Counted from the stretch's first letter, positions 1 to 10,047 are shown. The stretch is DNA of 64,000 nt from Bacteroidales bacterium (GCA_012728975.1 JAAYDZ010000016.1:1-64000); one strand, 5' to 3'. Notes: generated by a model from the letters alone, not told the origin. Program-made: numbers and translations.

Positions 1-111
1 CCATTGTCCCTTTTGAGGAGCAAACATACACTCGCAACCCTCCTCGGGTTGTGCCATTGCTGGCACAACCATAAGGATAGTCAATAGTAATATGCTTAAT
101 TTCTTTAACAT
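1..111 (-). CDS. Secreted protein, N-terminal fragment
   Basis: Only the first 37 codons lie in the window; the gene runs off the left edge. They begin MLKKLSILLLTILMVVPAMA, a typical signal peptide with a cleavage site after AMA. The mature part begins QPEEGCECMFAPQKGQW, with two cysteines three residues apart. The protein is therefore exported, probably to the periplasm or outer membrane, but the family cannot be named from this fragment. It starts 48 bases after the stop of the large coiled-coil lipoprotein and is probably in the same transcript. Confidence 0.65.
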   Translation of the reverse strand, partial: MLKKLSILLLTILMVVPAMAQPEEGCECMFAPQKGQW

Positions 112-159
112 TGTTTCTGTTTTAAAATTAATCACTTAAGATTCAATCAGAGTGTTTAA

Positions 160-3100
160 TTATTTCAATAATTGGTCAATAATTGCCTGGTACTCAGCTT
201 CAGCTAATTCGAGTGCCTTCTGGAAGATAGCAAGTTTTTCCTCGGCTTTCGCTACTTTATCTCTCTGTAGCTTAACAGCCATCTCGATAGGATTGTAACC
301 TGCCTCGAACTGAGCGAGAAGCTTCTTCCAATAACCGAGTTCACCTGTACAATCTTCGAGATATTTCTCCCAAGCTTCCTTGTATTGCTTCTGATAAGCA
401 TTGTAGTTGGCAACTATTGCAGCGAAGTCAGCAGCAGCATTTGCGCCAAGGTCTTGAGTCATCTCTTCGATCTTGATCTTATACTCGTGAGCAACGTTAT
501 TAGGTTCAGTGTAAGTATATTTCTCCCAGTCGTAGGTATAGATCTTGGCAGCTGCGGTATATGCATTGTCAAGAACACCCTTGATGGTATTGAGGTGGTA
601 AATGGTGTGAGTGATGAAGTAAGCACGATCATCGAAGCCCTGGAGGGTTTCAGGATAATCTCCATGCCACTTCTGTGCAAGCTCAAGCTGTTTGCCACCG
701 AAATACTTGGTATTGTACTTCCAGTCTTTGATTATGTCAGCAACTTCGTAAGTACCAGGTCCGGGTGTGGGGATCTTAGGAACATCTGTTGTGAAGAAAA
801 CAGGATTACCGGCTGCGTCATATTTCTCAATGCCATAGAAGGCTTCCTTAAGAGCATTTACGCTAGCAACGTATGTTTTGTATTTTTCCAGCTTGGCAGG
901 ATATGCGTCATATGCCGCCTTATCTGCAGTCCACTGAGTTTTTGCTGCCTTATATGCAGCTTCATCTGCCGCTGTTCTGGCATCAGCAATATCATCCATC
1001 CAGCTGTCAATTTGAGCCTTAATTTTTGCAAGAGCCTCTATATTGTTATTACCACCCAATATGAAGGCAAGCTCAAATTCAGCTTTAAGTTTCTTGTAGT
1101 ACTCAGTGTTGTACGCAGGATTGCTGCCGAAGATGTTAGAATTGGTAAGAACGTCGCCGGCACCTCTGAAGTAAGTAGCGGGCTGAGCACCATCAGTCTC
1201 AAGGAATGAAAGAACTGCACCGAGTCTCTCGTTCCACCTGATTGCATGACCGGGAACGATAAAGATAATCAGTTCATCAGGAACAGTAAAGGTCTCATCT
1301 GCCCAGTTGATAGGTAACTCTGGAGTAGCATAAGCTTGATTCCAGAATGAAGCATAAATGGCCTCATATTCAGCTTCCTTTGCTACAACCTCAGCCTTAG
1401 CAGCAGTATGTGCATCCTCAGCATCTTTTACTGACTGGGGAATGAAGGGATCTCCCACACCATTCTCAAATGAGTAGGGCTGGGCGTCATTATAGACATA
1501 ACCATAGTAATTGAACTCTGTAAAGTTTACGCCATGGGCAGGGTCGTTAAATTCAGTATCCACAATGTCCCAGGTAGCGCAAAAGCCGGGAGTCCAGAGA
1601 GAGTTCAAAGTTCTAAGCAGAGCATCGAAAACTGCCGGAGCCCAACCAGCATTTTCTGCTGCTTCGAGAGGACGACGATTAATTTTTTCTACGCCAAGTC
1701 CTCCTTCTTCAGTTTGGTATCTGTCATATGAATAATCCGAGAATATTTTATGGTCAACCCAACCACCTGATCTTTGTGCATAACCATCCTTTGTAATATC
1801 TCTAAGATCAACATCGAACGGGCTAGAATCCGTTTTGGTTCTGGCGGTAAAATAGTTCGTAGGCTTATTAGCAGGAAGTTTTGCAACAGTATCCTCGAAG
1901 AAGTTCCATCTTGCGGTAGCAAAAGTCTTGATACCATTTATGAGGTTTATCGAGTCGTTCACGTTAACCGGATTGTCGGGAGTAGTTCCCAGACCATAGG
2001 TGAACGCGTAGTTTGCAATAAATCCTTCGGTAGGTGTGCCGTTTGCAAGAGCCTTTCCGGCATTAACGAGAGCCTGCGCTCTGGCCTTTGCATCAGCTTT
2101 TGCCTGCTGCAGAGCATTATAAGACAACACGCTGTCGGCAATTGCATCAACTAGGGGCTGATAGCCTTCCTTGCCTGCCACGAGAATGTTGCGGTGTGCC
2201 CAATAGATGGAGTCAGCGTCGTGAGCGGCTTTTTGAGCAGCTTTAAGAGCAAGCTCATCACCCTCAGTAAGAACGAGATATCTGTCGAGTACTGAATGGG
2301 CGCCATAAAGACCGATGTAACGGGAATTCTTAAGAGTTATGTCAGCAGTACCCTTCTTGTATGTGAATGTTCTGGGAGTCTCTACTCCTTCTTCACCGAA
2401 GAGGAAATTAACCATTTCCGGAGTAGCATTGGTCTCAATACCTGCTGTAAAGCCATCTGCCGGAGTACCGGTTCCCCAGAAGAAAGCGGTTGAAGAATCT
2501 ACTCCAACGGGAGCTGCAGTATGAGCATAAAGACCAATAAGGTCAGCAAACTTCTGGTAAACCTGAGATGAACCCCACTGTGCCGGAGTTACCTCAAACA
2601 CCTCAAGTGCCAATGAGTCAGTGTAGTCGCCCTCGCCGTCATAATCAGCTCTTACGGGCTCTGCACCAGGATCAGCGGGCTTAGGACCGGGATTAGCTAC
2701 CGGTGTAATAGCAGCAAGGTCATCCAAGTACTTCTGTTTAGCTGCCTTCCACTCTTCCTCATAACCGATGTTAGCCTCACACCAGGTGTTGATCATGTAG
2801 TTAACGGAGTCACGACGGAGTGCAGCCCTTGAATAGTTAATAGCATCGATAGAATCCTGAAGATTGTCTACCTCAGCCTTCCAATCCTCGAGGTCGAGCT
2901 TCTCGGGAACGGCCTCAAGAGCTGCCTGTGCTCTGTCAACCTCACCTGCAAAGAAGTCTACTTGTCCCTGGAAGTTAACTACCCAGTCGGTAGAGTCGTT
3001 GAGACGATACTCAAGCTCCCAAAGAGTTGCCTTAGCCTGCTCAACAACGTTAAGTTGTTCGTTATAGGCGTTGAAAGCTGCTTCGTAGCGGCCAAGAACG

Positions 3101-3561
3101 TCAGCAAAAACTGTACGCTCTCCTGCTGTAAATAGGTTCTGAACTGCAGCAATATCGCGGAGGGTTACTCTTAGGTTCTCCTGAGCCCATGCGAGTGCAG
3201 CTCTGGCATTAGCCATTCCGGTATCATGCTGAACCTGGAGAAGTTCTTTGAGCTTAGTAAGAGAGTCAACCTCATACTCTGTACGTGCGGCCTTGATCTG
3301 AACGTCATACTCGTGAATTCTGTTCTCGATCAGCTGCCACTCGGTTTGTGCGTCAACATAGGCAGCTCTAGCATTCACATAGGCAGCATTGGCTTTCTGT
3401 AACTCAGCGTCTGCCAAGCGTAGTTGTCCGAGTGCATCGAGATAGTCGGCTTTCGCAGAGCGAAGCTGCTGGATACCAACCGGCTCAACATACTCAAGAC
3501 ACGAAGTGAACAGAGTGCTTGCAGCAATCATGATCACTAATGAATAAATAATCTTTTTCAT
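160..3561 (-). CDS. Very large Ala-rich coiled-coil lipoprotein
   Basis: I do not recognise a named family. The 1133-residue protein has a type II signal peptide (MKKIIYSLVIMIAASTLFTSC) with lipobox LFTSC and lipid-bearing Cys21, so it should be anchored to a membrane by its N-terminus. Residues of about 30-260 are rich in Ala, Glu, Gln and Leu with heptad-like spacing and look like long coiled coil; similar helical stretches recur near 440-510, 720-760, 860-920 and in the last 60 residues. Between them are aromatic, Pro- and Asn-rich segments that look globular. A structural, spacer-like envelope role fits, but that is inference. It has its own well-formed promoter upstream and probably shares a transcript with the partial secreted gene downstream. 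Confidence 0.75.
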   Translation of the reverse strand: MKKIIYSLVIMIAASTLFTSCLEYVEPVGIQQLRSAKADYLDALGQLRLADAELQKANAAYVNARAAYVDAQTEWQLIENRIHEYDVQIKAARTEYEVDSLTKLKELLQVQHDTGMANARAALAWAQENLRVTLRDIAAVQNLFTAGERTVFADVLGRYEAAFNAYNEQLNVVEQAKATLWELEYRLNDSTDWVVNFQGQVDFFAGEVDRAQAALEAVPEKLDLEDWKAEVDNLQDSIDAINYSRAALRRDSVNYMINTWCEANIGYEEEWKAAKQKYLDDLAAITPVANPGPKPADPGAEPVRADYDGEGDYTDSLALEVFEVTPAQWGSSQVYQKFADLIGLYAHTAAPVGVDSSTAFFWGTGTPADGFTAGIETNATPEMVNFLFGEEGVETPRTFTYKKGTADITLKNSRYIGLYGAHSVLDRYLVLTEGDELALKAAQKAAHDADSIYWAHRNILVAGKEGYQPLVDAIADSVLSYNALQQAKADAKARAQALVNAGKALANGTPTEGFIANYAFTYGLGTTPDNPVNVNDSINLINGIKTFATARWNFFEDTVAKLPANKPTNYFTARTKTDSSPFDVDLRDITKDGYAQRSGGWVDHKIFSDYSYDRYQTEEGGLGVEKINRRPLEAAENAGWAPAVFDALLRTLNSLWTPGFCATWDIVDTEFNDPAHGVNFTEFNYYGYVYNDAQPYSFENGVGDPFIPQSVKDAEDAHTAAKAEVVAKEAEYEAIYASFWNQAYATPELPINWADETFTVPDELIIFIVPGHAIRWNERLGAVLSFLETDGAQPATYFRGAGDVLTNSNIFGSNPAYNTEYYKKLKAEFELAFILGGNNNIEALAKIKAQIDSWMDDIADARTAADEAAYKAAKTQWTADKAAYDAYPAKLEKYKTYVASVNALKEAFYGIEKYDAAGNPVFFTTDVPKIPTPGPGTYEVADIIKDWKYNTKYFGGKQLELAQKWHGDYPETLQGFDDRAYFITHTIYHLNTIKGVLDNAYTAAAKIYTYDWEKYTYTEPNNVAHEYKIKIEEMTQDLGANAAADFAAIVANYNAYQKQYKEAWEKYLEDCTGELGYWKKLLAQFEAGYNPIEMAVKLQRDKVAKAEEKLAIFQKALELAEAEYQAIIDQLLK

Positions 3562-3649
3562 AAAAAAAAATTGTTAAGTGTTTGATATTTATTGGTTAAA
3601 CATAAATGAATTGCCGAAAAAACACAGTTTTTCCATAGTATTTAATGGC

Positions 3650-3680
3650 CAAATTTAGTTATATTTTTTTACTTTTCAAA
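3650..3680 (-). promoter_or_regulatory. Bacteroidetes-type promoter for the large lipoprotein
   Basis: On the minus strand, TTTG (3680-3677) is followed after exactly 19 bases by TAAATTTG (3657-3650). This fits the Bacteroidetes primary-sigma consensus TTTG-N19-TAnnTTTG. Transcription would begin near 3643, giving a leader of about 80 bases before the ATG at 3561. Confidence 0.6.
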
Positions 3681-3718
3681 AAAAATTGTTAATAATTATC
3701 AAAAAATGTTGAAAAAAT

Positions 3719-5782
3719 CTAGAAGAATCGGGCTCTGTTGTCCTTAATCTCGACAGTTTCGGACATTACCTGCTGCAACAACTGGGTCTGATAAGCCGAT
3801 TTGCGCGAGAGCGCTCTCTGCACATCACCCTCTGTATAGAAGGTACCTGTCTGACGGTCGACAACCTGGAATACATATACTCCGATGTCTCCTGCAACCG
3901 GTCCTGAGATGACACCCGGCTGAGCGGAAGCCACTGCGCCGATAAACTTGGGATCCAGTTGCTGGAGTGTAGTACCGAAGGTAATGCCACCCTGATGGCT
4001 CACGGTAGTGCCGAGAACCTCGGCCACCTGCTCCATAGTAGTGCAACCTTCAATCTGCTCACCGATGGTAGAAGCCATCTTTTCGATCTGCTTCTCTGCG
4101 GTGATGGTATAGATAATATCTTGCTGTATATCGCTCAGAGGAATTGTACCCTCTTTATAAACGGCGGTCACAGCAGCCACAAAATAGTATTTGTTATCAA
4201 CGGAAATCACATCCGATACCTCGCCTGACTTAGTCTTGCGATCAAATGCCCAGTGCACCACGCTGCGTGCGTTGTCCACAACGCCGATACGCTCTGTGGT
4301 CTGGAGCAGACCATTTACGGGGATGACGGGAAGTTGCTCCTCGCGCACAATCTGTGCAAACTTGTCATAGTCGCCATCAGATCTGTCTGCAAGGTCGGCA
4401 GCCTTGATCTGGAAATCACGGTAAGTCTCTTCGGATGGAATGATATTCTTGACAAAAGTGGCAAGCTGAGCCTTTTTCTGAGCCTTTGTGCGCTCTGCCA
4501 CATAGATTATAAAACATGCGTTGGCGGTATTATTCTTTATCTTAAATACCTTGCCGGTTGTGGGCTCGAAAGCTCTCTCAAACCCTTCCATACCGGTGTA
4601 TGAAAGGATATCCTGTGTGATCCAGCCCATCTCCGTGAACTCTTCGGAGGGCTCTCTCATCTTCAAGGCTCTTGCGAGCAACTCATCAGCCTCTGTTTCA
4701 CTCTCAAGAGGAAAGGCAGCATACAATACCCTTGCGGAATCGGCCATCATCTTAATATCGGCCAGGCGGGCTGCAGCAAGCTGGTTCTCTCCTGAACTGA
4801 TCTCGCTCACCGCGGGAGCATTCTTTCCAAAAGCAATTGCCTTGAAATAGGGCTCGGACTCGAGCTGCTCCTCAGTGTAATAGTAGGGATCCCACTTGCG
4901 GTCCGAGTTGAGAGCAATGAAGTTTTTGGGATTGTCCGCTACTGCAAACTCGGCATATAGCTCATTGAAAGCCTCTGTCTGTCTCTCGATATCCTCTTCC
5001 GAAGGCACAACCTCGTAGAGTACGTATTCTATATTGCGGGTAGCCGGACGGGTGAAAAGCTCCTTGCGTGCCTTATAGTACTCTTTTACCTCCTTGGTGG
5101 AAACGGTAATGGCAGTATCTCGTTCAATGCCCAGCGGGGAAAGGACGAAGTCAACCGAAGAGAGGACGTTGTTGTCAATCATCATACGCTGTTGCTCAAC
5201 CTTGTTGAGTACATTTGACGCATCAATCAATGAGGTATATTTATTATAGAGCCTTTCGGTATAAACTGAATTTTCTACAGAATGCCAATACATCTCATAC
5301 TGGCCGGAAGGATCAGTAGGTATCGCCTGTACAAAACTTGCAAGAGCTTCGCGGTTGAAGAGGCCGTTCGCATCCTGGAACATCTGCTGATTTGCCACCA
5401 CGGGGGAAATATTTGTGCCTTGCGTGAGGTCAAACATCTCTTCATCGCCAACGACTATGCCGGCATCTGCAATCATGGGCTGGAACAGGTGCTTGTCGAG
5501 AAGAGACTGCCACGCTGCATCGCGGATGGCTTTCTGTGCCTCCTCGCTGTTGGAGCTCTGTCCCATCATTTCAGTCAGTCGGGTGAAATAATCAACCTCC
5601 TGATAAAAGTCAATATATGAAATGGACTTACCGTCCAGTACGCCTACTTTATTGTCGGATGAAAATCTTTGTGCAGTCGAAGTCAGTGTTTGAGGATCGA
5701 TAATAAATGATAACAGCGCGACTGCGATGAGAACTGTTATAAGAATACCTAATTTGACGCGAATTTTTTCAAGAACCGCCAT
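3719..5782 (-). CDS. PpiD/SurA-like peptidyl-prolyl isomerase
   Basis: This 687-residue protein has one N-terminal membrane anchor (about residues 12-28, ILITVLIAVALLSFII) after a short basic cytoplasmic tail, the PpiD topology. A SurA_N-like chaperone region follows (VGVLDGKSISYIDFYQEVD), then a long helical part, and a parvulin-like rotamase region in the C-terminal half. It should assist folding of exported proteins in the periplasm as a membrane-tethered foldase. It follows lptC by 104 bases, and this gap holds a TAnnTTTG-type -7 element on the minus strand (5854-5847), so it may also be transcribed on its own. The length suits the Bacteroidetes PpiD-like family. Whether the parvulin domain is catalytically active cannot be judged here. 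Confidence 0.88.
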   Translation of the reverse strand: MAVLEKIRVKLGILITVLIAVALLSFIIDPQTLTSTAQRFSSDNKVGVLDGKSISYIDFYQEVDYFTRLTEMMGQSSNSEEAQKAIRDAAWQSLLDKHLFQPMIADAGIVVGDEEMFDLTQGTNISPVVANQQMFQDANGLFNREALASFVQAIPTDPSGQYEMYWHSVENSVYTERLYNKYTSLIDASNVLNKVEQQRMMIDNNVLSSVDFVLSPLGIERDTAITVSTKEVKEYYKARKELFTRPATRNIEYVLYEVVPSEEDIERQTEAFNELYAEFAVADNPKNFIALNSDRKWDPYYYTEEQLESEPYFKAIAFGKNAPAVSEISSGENQLAAARLADIKMMADSARVLYAAFPLESETEADELLARALKMREPSEEFTEMGWITQDILSYTGMEGFERAFEPTTGKVFKIKNNTANACFIIYVAERTKAQKKAQLATFVKNIIPSEETYRDFQIKAADLADRSDGDYDKFAQIVREEQLPVIPVNGLLQTTERIGVVDNARSVVHWAFDRKTKSGEVSDVISVDNKYYFVAAVTAVYKEGTIPLSDIQQDIIYTITAEKQIEKMASTIGEQIEGCTTMEQVAEVLGTTVSHQGGITFGTTLQQLDPKFIGAVASAQPGVISGPVAGDIGVYVFQVVDRQTGTFYTEGDVQRALSRKSAYQTQLLQQVMSETVEIKDNRARFF

Positions 5783-5886
5783 TTTGTTTGTTAAGTTTTA
5801 GTTTATTTTTAATCTACTTTTAGTACCATTTAGCAAAAACGGAGCACAAAAGTAAACAAAAATATATAATATAGATGCATAAAAGG

Positions 5887-6534
5887 TCAAAAACGTTGCA
5901 TGGGTGGCCCAACAAAATTTAGAGAATCGAGTAAAATTGTTGTGCTGTCTTCGGCAACTGCGTAAGAATCGAAGGGTTTTAGCAGGATTGCATTCCTGGC
6001 CATCTCATCGGATTCCATACCATAACCCTGCATCATTCCCTGTGGCGAGGAGAGCCGGACATAGCAGTTGGTATAGATCTTCTGTTCCCGGCGATCCCAG
6101 TAAACAGTGTCGCTCTCCATGCTCTCCTGCTTTATATAATTTGTAATTATTACATCTCCGTAAGCGAGCCATTGTTCCTTTCCTTCGGTGGTAATGTGCT
6201 TTGCCTCTTTAGAAGTAATGCGTGTCTCGAGCTCCCCGTCAGGCGTGAATGCGTTGACTGAGAATCCACCGGTATATAGATCGTAATTCACCTCAACCGA
6301 ATCTACAATATATGAGTATTTGCGCATCTCGGGCGCATGCATTCTCATCTCCACACCTCCATTGACAGTCTGTACCACTTCCATATTTTTTACCACCTGT
6401 ATAGGAGTTGCAGTCGGATCAATCGGATCTCCCGTCGGCTCTTTCTTACAAGATGAAAGCACAAAAAGCACTATAGCCATCAAGTATAAACCGATGGCTA
6501 TAGGTTTGTGTCTGTTGTGTGATGTAAGAATCAA
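5887..6534 (-). CDS. lptC: LPS export protein LptC
   Basis: LptC is the bitopic inner-membrane subunit that passes lipopolysaccharide from LptBFG to LptA. The 215-residue product has an N-terminal hydrophobic segment ending in a lipobox-like LSSC (Cys29), so the anchor may be lipid rather than a plain transmembrane helix. A beta-rich domain follows with the family's pattern (VEMRMHAPEMRKYSY, ETRITSKEAKHITTEGKEQWLAYGDV, SDTVYWDRREQKIYTN). The gene starts 4 bases after the TPR gene stops, so the two are surely cotranscribed. Placement beside an outer-membrane barrel, a TPR protein and a periplasmic foldase supports an envelope-assembly operon. Confidence 0.87.
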   Translation of the reverse strand: MILTSHNRHKPIAIGLYLMAIVLFVLSSCKKEPTGDPIDPTATPIQVVKNMEVVQTVNGGVEMRMHAPEMRKYSYIVDSVEVNYDLYTGGFSVNAFTPDGELETRITSKEAKHITTEGKEQWLAYGDVIITNYIKQESMESDTVYWDRREQKIYTNCYVRLSSPQGMMQGYGMESDEMARNAILLKPFDSYAVAEDSTTILLDSLNFVGPPMQRF

Positions 6535-6538
6535 GAGA

Positions 6539-7861
6539 CTATTTCTGTGTTCTTACAGTTGTGATTTCCGTCATACCTCCGCAGGATACGGTATATCTCT
6601 GGCCATCAGTAACGTCATACATAAAGGCATCGACCTGCATGGGGAAGTATCTGCGATATTGTGCAGCGAGCTCGTCTGCGTGCTCGGCAACTTCGGGATC
6701 TGCATTTTTCGCTTTTACCATGTAATCAACTGCAACCCAATATTTGGATCTTACGTCAACTTCACTGCCGGGGCAATCCTGTGATGCCCAGATGGTACCA
6801 ATGAGAAGGTAGGCCTTACCTGCAATGCTCTGGTCATATTCTATGGCCTTCTTTGCGGTAGCTACTGCAGTAGCGCCACGATTGAGCTTCTTGAAGTAGA
6901 AAGTAGCTAACTCCAGGTTGTATTCTGCTGCTGTCTTCTCATCATTGGGATCAAGGAGTGAAACAGCGGTCTCGAAAAACTGTGCCGCAAGTCTATCCTC
7001 GTCACGAGAGGCATAGAGTCTGTAAAGACCATACGCCGAGCTGGAAGAAGGATTGATCTCGTGAAGAGCAACTGCGCTCTTTAGGAAGAGGTCTGTGTTG
7101 ACGCAGTCTGCCCTTGTGAGCATTTTTACCATCGTAGTAAGAAGGTTGGCATCTGTAGGATTAGCCTCGAATCTGGGAGTATAGAGTTCAATAAGATTGT
7201 CGCAAGACGCAACTCCGCTCTCGGCAAAGATAGTTTCGATATCCTGTTTCACAGTACGAAACTCTTCTTTTTCAGGGTCCATGGTAATCATCTCCTCGAT
7301 ATGACAGATGTTATTCTCAAAACATGCCATCAGATCCTCAGCAGGCAGATTGCCGGCCTGGTAGAGAGCAACTCCTCCTTTCATCTGATTGATGAAGACT
7401 ATGGGGCTGCAGTCTGTGTGGATAGTATTGATGATCTCGGTCAGTAACTGGTACTGTTTAGCGGGATCATCGCCACAATAATTATAGTTGATAATATCTA
7501 TTGCCTTGTTGTCCATGCTCTTCACGCGGTAACTGGGATAGTATTCCGAGCGAAGGTCATGGAGCATTATCAAAGAATCGATGAGTTCTTGTCTGCGTGC
7601 CGGATTGTTGGCATTTTTGCGAATGTCAATACGGAGAAGATTCTGACCGTGCAAGAGCATGTTTTGACTGGCTGTCGGAGGACAGAGGGATATGGCCTTC
7701 CTCCAGTGTGGGGCAGCTTCGTCATAATTTCTCTGTTTGTAAAGTTCCGAATAGAATGAAAGATATTTTTTACATTCCACACTGTCTTTTCCATACTTTC
7801 CCTGGGAAAATGCAGGAAGAGAAAGAACCATTGCAAATAGGATAATTGCGATTTTCTTCAT
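6539..7861 (-). CDS. Secreted TPR repeat protein
   Basis: The start at MKKIAIILFAMVLSLPAFSQ is preferred over an ATG three codons upstream because it gives a clean signal peptide. The mature protein of about 420 residues is helical, with tetratricopeptide-type repeats, for example LSFYSELYKQRNYDEAAPHW near the N-terminus and a TAAEYNLELATFYFKKL segment near residue 310. TPR arrays bind other proteins, so it is probably a periplasmic scaffold. It lies between an outer-membrane barrel gene and lptC in a tight minus-strand operon. The specific partner is unknown. Confidence 0.8.
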   Translation of the reverse strand: MKKIAIILFAMVLSLPAFSQGKYGKDSVECKKYLSFYSELYKQRNYDEAAPHWRKAISLCPPTASQNMLLHGQNLLRIDIRKNANNPARRQELIDSLIMLHDLRSEYYPSYRVKSMDNKAIDIINYNYCGDDPAKQYQLLTEIINTIHTDCSPIVFINQMKGGVALYQAGNLPAEDLMACFENNICHIEEMITMDPEKEEFRTVKQDIETIFAESGVASCDNLIELYTPRFEANPTDANLLTTMVKMLTRADCVNTDLFLKSAVALHEINPSSSSAYGLYRLYASRDEDRLAAQFFETAVSLLDPNDEKTAAEYNLELATFYFKKLNRGATAVATAKKAIEYDQSIAGKAYLLIGTIWASQDCPGSEVDVRSKYWVAVDYMVKAKNADPEVAEHADELAAQYRRYFPMQVDAFMYDVTDGQRYTVSCGGMTEITTVRTQK

Positions 7862-7910
7862 TGTTTCCATTTTTTAAAATATCGGGTAAAGTTAATAAAA
7901 ATAATCTGAT

Positions 7911-9263
7911 CTATTGATATAAGGTTTTTACAAACCAGATATCGTGCAGGTCGAACGAAAGGGTAAAGAGAAAATATCTCTCCCTTATCAAATTGTCTGT
8001 AACCGAACCTCTCTGGCCTATATCTATGCCCAAAGTCACTGCATTGTAGTAGCGAAATACCGGAAACGAGACTCCGAGAGTAATGCCTCTCCTTGCAATG
8101 GAAGAGCCATTGAGAGTAAAATAATTTTGTTCGTAGTAGGCTCCTGCCCTGTAGGTGAGCGTCCTGAGATAGTATCTGATATCGTAACGGTTGGGAGTTA
8201 CCTCAAATCCCACCCTGAATGCCTGTGCTGTAGTCGGTTTAACATCCACTCCGGGGGTCTCCTCTAGGAAATGTTTTGTCCAGTTGGACCACGTGTAATC
8301 AAATCCCACCATCCATTTCTCGGTATTGCGTATTGTGAATCCCACTCCAAGTTCGGATGGTGTTGACATTGTCTCAAGGGGATTGTTGCGATGAAAAACA
8401 GTATCCTTACCACTTGTCGATACTCCATAAGCATAGCGTATATTCTCTCCTCTAAATGCTGTAGCCAGATCGTATGTTACTCCAATAGTGGCCGAAGTAT
8501 TGCCGGTCAAGGGCTGTTTGTACTGAAGTCCGAACTTTCCCGATATCGCACGTGTAACGAAAGTCCAGCCCGAATTGATCGATCTGAATGAGGTATTGGT
8601 GGTAAATGTAGCGCTGCTGTATCGGTCTATCGTACCAAAATAAAACTGCAGGTCCGCACCCACACTAAGCCTATCCCAAAAAGTAGCTCCCGCTCCTATG
8701 AATGTCTGATATATGCTGCCTTGACCTATCTTGGAGTACTTTATATCTCCTGCTTCGGCAATTATATCGTCATTGCTTTCGGTTGTAACAAACTTATATC
8801 CCACATTACTATAAGGCACTATGCCGACCTTGAATGCCGAACTCTTCCAAATTGGAAACGATGCAATGATGTGGTGCATATTGAAGGTGTTGTTTACACT
8901 CTTGAGCAGGTCGGAACCTGTTCCTCCAATTGCTGTGGCCGGATTGGCAGCATAATAGATATTGCCCTGCTCTATACCGAAATCGAGCATAAAGGATTGT
9001 GCCTGGCGCTCTGTCACTGCCGCCGGATTGAGGTAATTGATATAGCGATAATTGCGGTCGCCGATGCCAATACCTCCCATTGATAGGTTGTATGAAATGC
9101 CCGGTCTTGCCAGAGACCCCACGCCGAACATCGAATAGGGAGTGAAACTTCCATCAGCCGCCACTTTCTGTGCAGAAGAGGGAAGAGCTATAAACAGTAC
9201 CAGTATCGCAGGCAGTGCGGCTGCGATTCTTCTAAATTTAAGTATGGTACTATTGTTCGGCAT
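7911..9263 (-). CDS. Outer-membrane beta-barrel protein
   Basis: The 450-residue product has a signal peptide (hydrophobic AALPAILVLFIALPSSAQ) and then alternating amphipathic strands typical of an outer-membrane barrel. Early motifs include TPYSMFGVGSLARPG and SMGGIGIGDRN, seen in Bacteroidetes proteins related to the FadL/PorV-like barrels, and it ends with an aromatic-rich strand. The start codon overlaps the end of coaX by 14 bases, so translation is probably coupled. A transport or assembly role in the outer membrane is likely; the substrate is unknown. Confidence 0.78.
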   Translation of the reverse strand: MPNNSTILKFRRIAAALPAILVLFIALPSSAQKVAADGSFTPYSMFGVGSLARPGISYNLSMGGIGIGDRNYRYINYLNPAAVTERQAQSFMLDFGIEQGNIYYAANPATAIGGTGSDLLKSVNNTFNMHHIIASFPIWKSSAFKVGIVPYSNVGYKFVTTESNDDIIAEAGDIKYSKIGQGSIYQTFIGAGATFWDRLSVGADLQFYFGTIDRYSSATFTTNTSFRSINSGWTFVTRAISGKFGLQYKQPLTGNTSATIGVTYDLATAFRGENIRYAYGVSTSGKDTVFHRNNPLETMSTPSELGVGFTIRNTEKWMVGFDYTWSNWTKHFLEETPGVDVKPTTAQAFRVGFEVTPNRYDIRYYLRTLTYRAGAYYEQNYFTLNGSSIARRGITLGVSFPVFRYYNAVTLGIDIGQRGSVTDNLIRERYFLFTLSFDLHDIWFVKTLYQ

Positions 9264-10047
9264 AAAATTGTGCTATCTGTGAGAGCCCCATCAAAACAAG
9301 ATTGTAAACGACAAATATGGAACTTTTAAGCTTTTCGGCAAAATAAATCGCATCCCCGCCGGTAAAAATCACTGTTCGTTCAGGATACTCTCTCTGATAT
9401 CCTTCTATTTCAAACATTGTGCCGAGAATGTTTCCTGCAGCCATCGCAGTGTCCAAATCAAAGCCGATTGGGCTGATTTTCTCATCCTTATGGGACTCCA
9501 TGAACTCTCTGGGATTAAGTAACGGAATACGTTCCGTAAAATGACTCAAAGCCCGATATCTGGTATTCAGTCCCAGGGAAATTGCACCTCCTGCATAGCA
9601 CGCAGGGGTCTCCTCTTTGTGGCAATTAATAAATTCTACCGTAATGGCTGTACCAAAATCAAACACCATAAGGTCATTTTCCGGAAAGAGATTATTGGCG
9701 GCCAAAATAGCCGCTATGCGATCTGCACCCATACCTTCAGGCATATTGGCAAGCACTTCAAACTGAGCAAGTCCTGTCTCTATCAGACGTTCGCACTCAG
9801 CCACATCGAGCACCACCAAACGGTCGCAGTACTCATTGCGCAACATCGCCTCCAGATCGGGATCATCAGCGCGAACATTGCTTAAAACAGCTACTTGTAC
9901 CTTTTGGCCCGGATATTCGGATTCGAAGGTATCGCGGATAAACTGCCGGATATCTTCTCCCGCGTAGCGGAAGATTTTTCCTATCCTCTCGTTATCGGCA
10001 AAAGCTGCCTTGCATGCCGTATTGCCTATATCAATAAGTAAATACAT
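9250..10047 (-). CDS. coaX: Type III pantothenate kinase CoaX
   Basis: CoaX phosphorylates pantothenate using ATP, the first step of coenzyme A synthesis, and differs from types I and II in belonging to the ASKHA fold. Diagnostic motifs are visible: DIGNT at residues 5-9 of the chosen start, GMGADRIAA in the middle and FDFGTAITVEF. The start MYLLIDIG is preferred to one six codons upstream because a -7 promoter element TACCTTTG lies at 10082-10075, placing transcription start near 10068, too close for the earlier ATG. It is first in the coaX-barrel-TPR-lptC operon. Confidence 0.93.
   Translation of the reverse strand: MYLLIDIGNTACKAAFADNERIGKIFRYAGEDIRQFIRDTFESEYPGQKVQVAVLSNVRADDPDLEAMLRNEYCDRLVVLDVAECERLIETGLAQFEVLANMPEGMGADRIAAILAANNLFPENDLMVFDFGTAITVEFINCHKEETPACYAGGAISLGLNTRYRALSHFTERIPLLNPREFMESHKDEKISPIGFDLDTAMAAGNILGTMFEIEGYQREYPERTVIFTGGDAIYFAEKLKSSIFVVYNLVLMGLSQIAQFYAEQ

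Noticed and set aside
385-1209. 274-codon open frame on the plus strand inside the large lipoprotein gene
   Set aside because: It is fully antisense to a protein with a clear signal peptide and coiled-coil composition; its own product is Cys/Ile-rich with no recognisable motif, as expected from the complement of Ala/Glu-rich codons.
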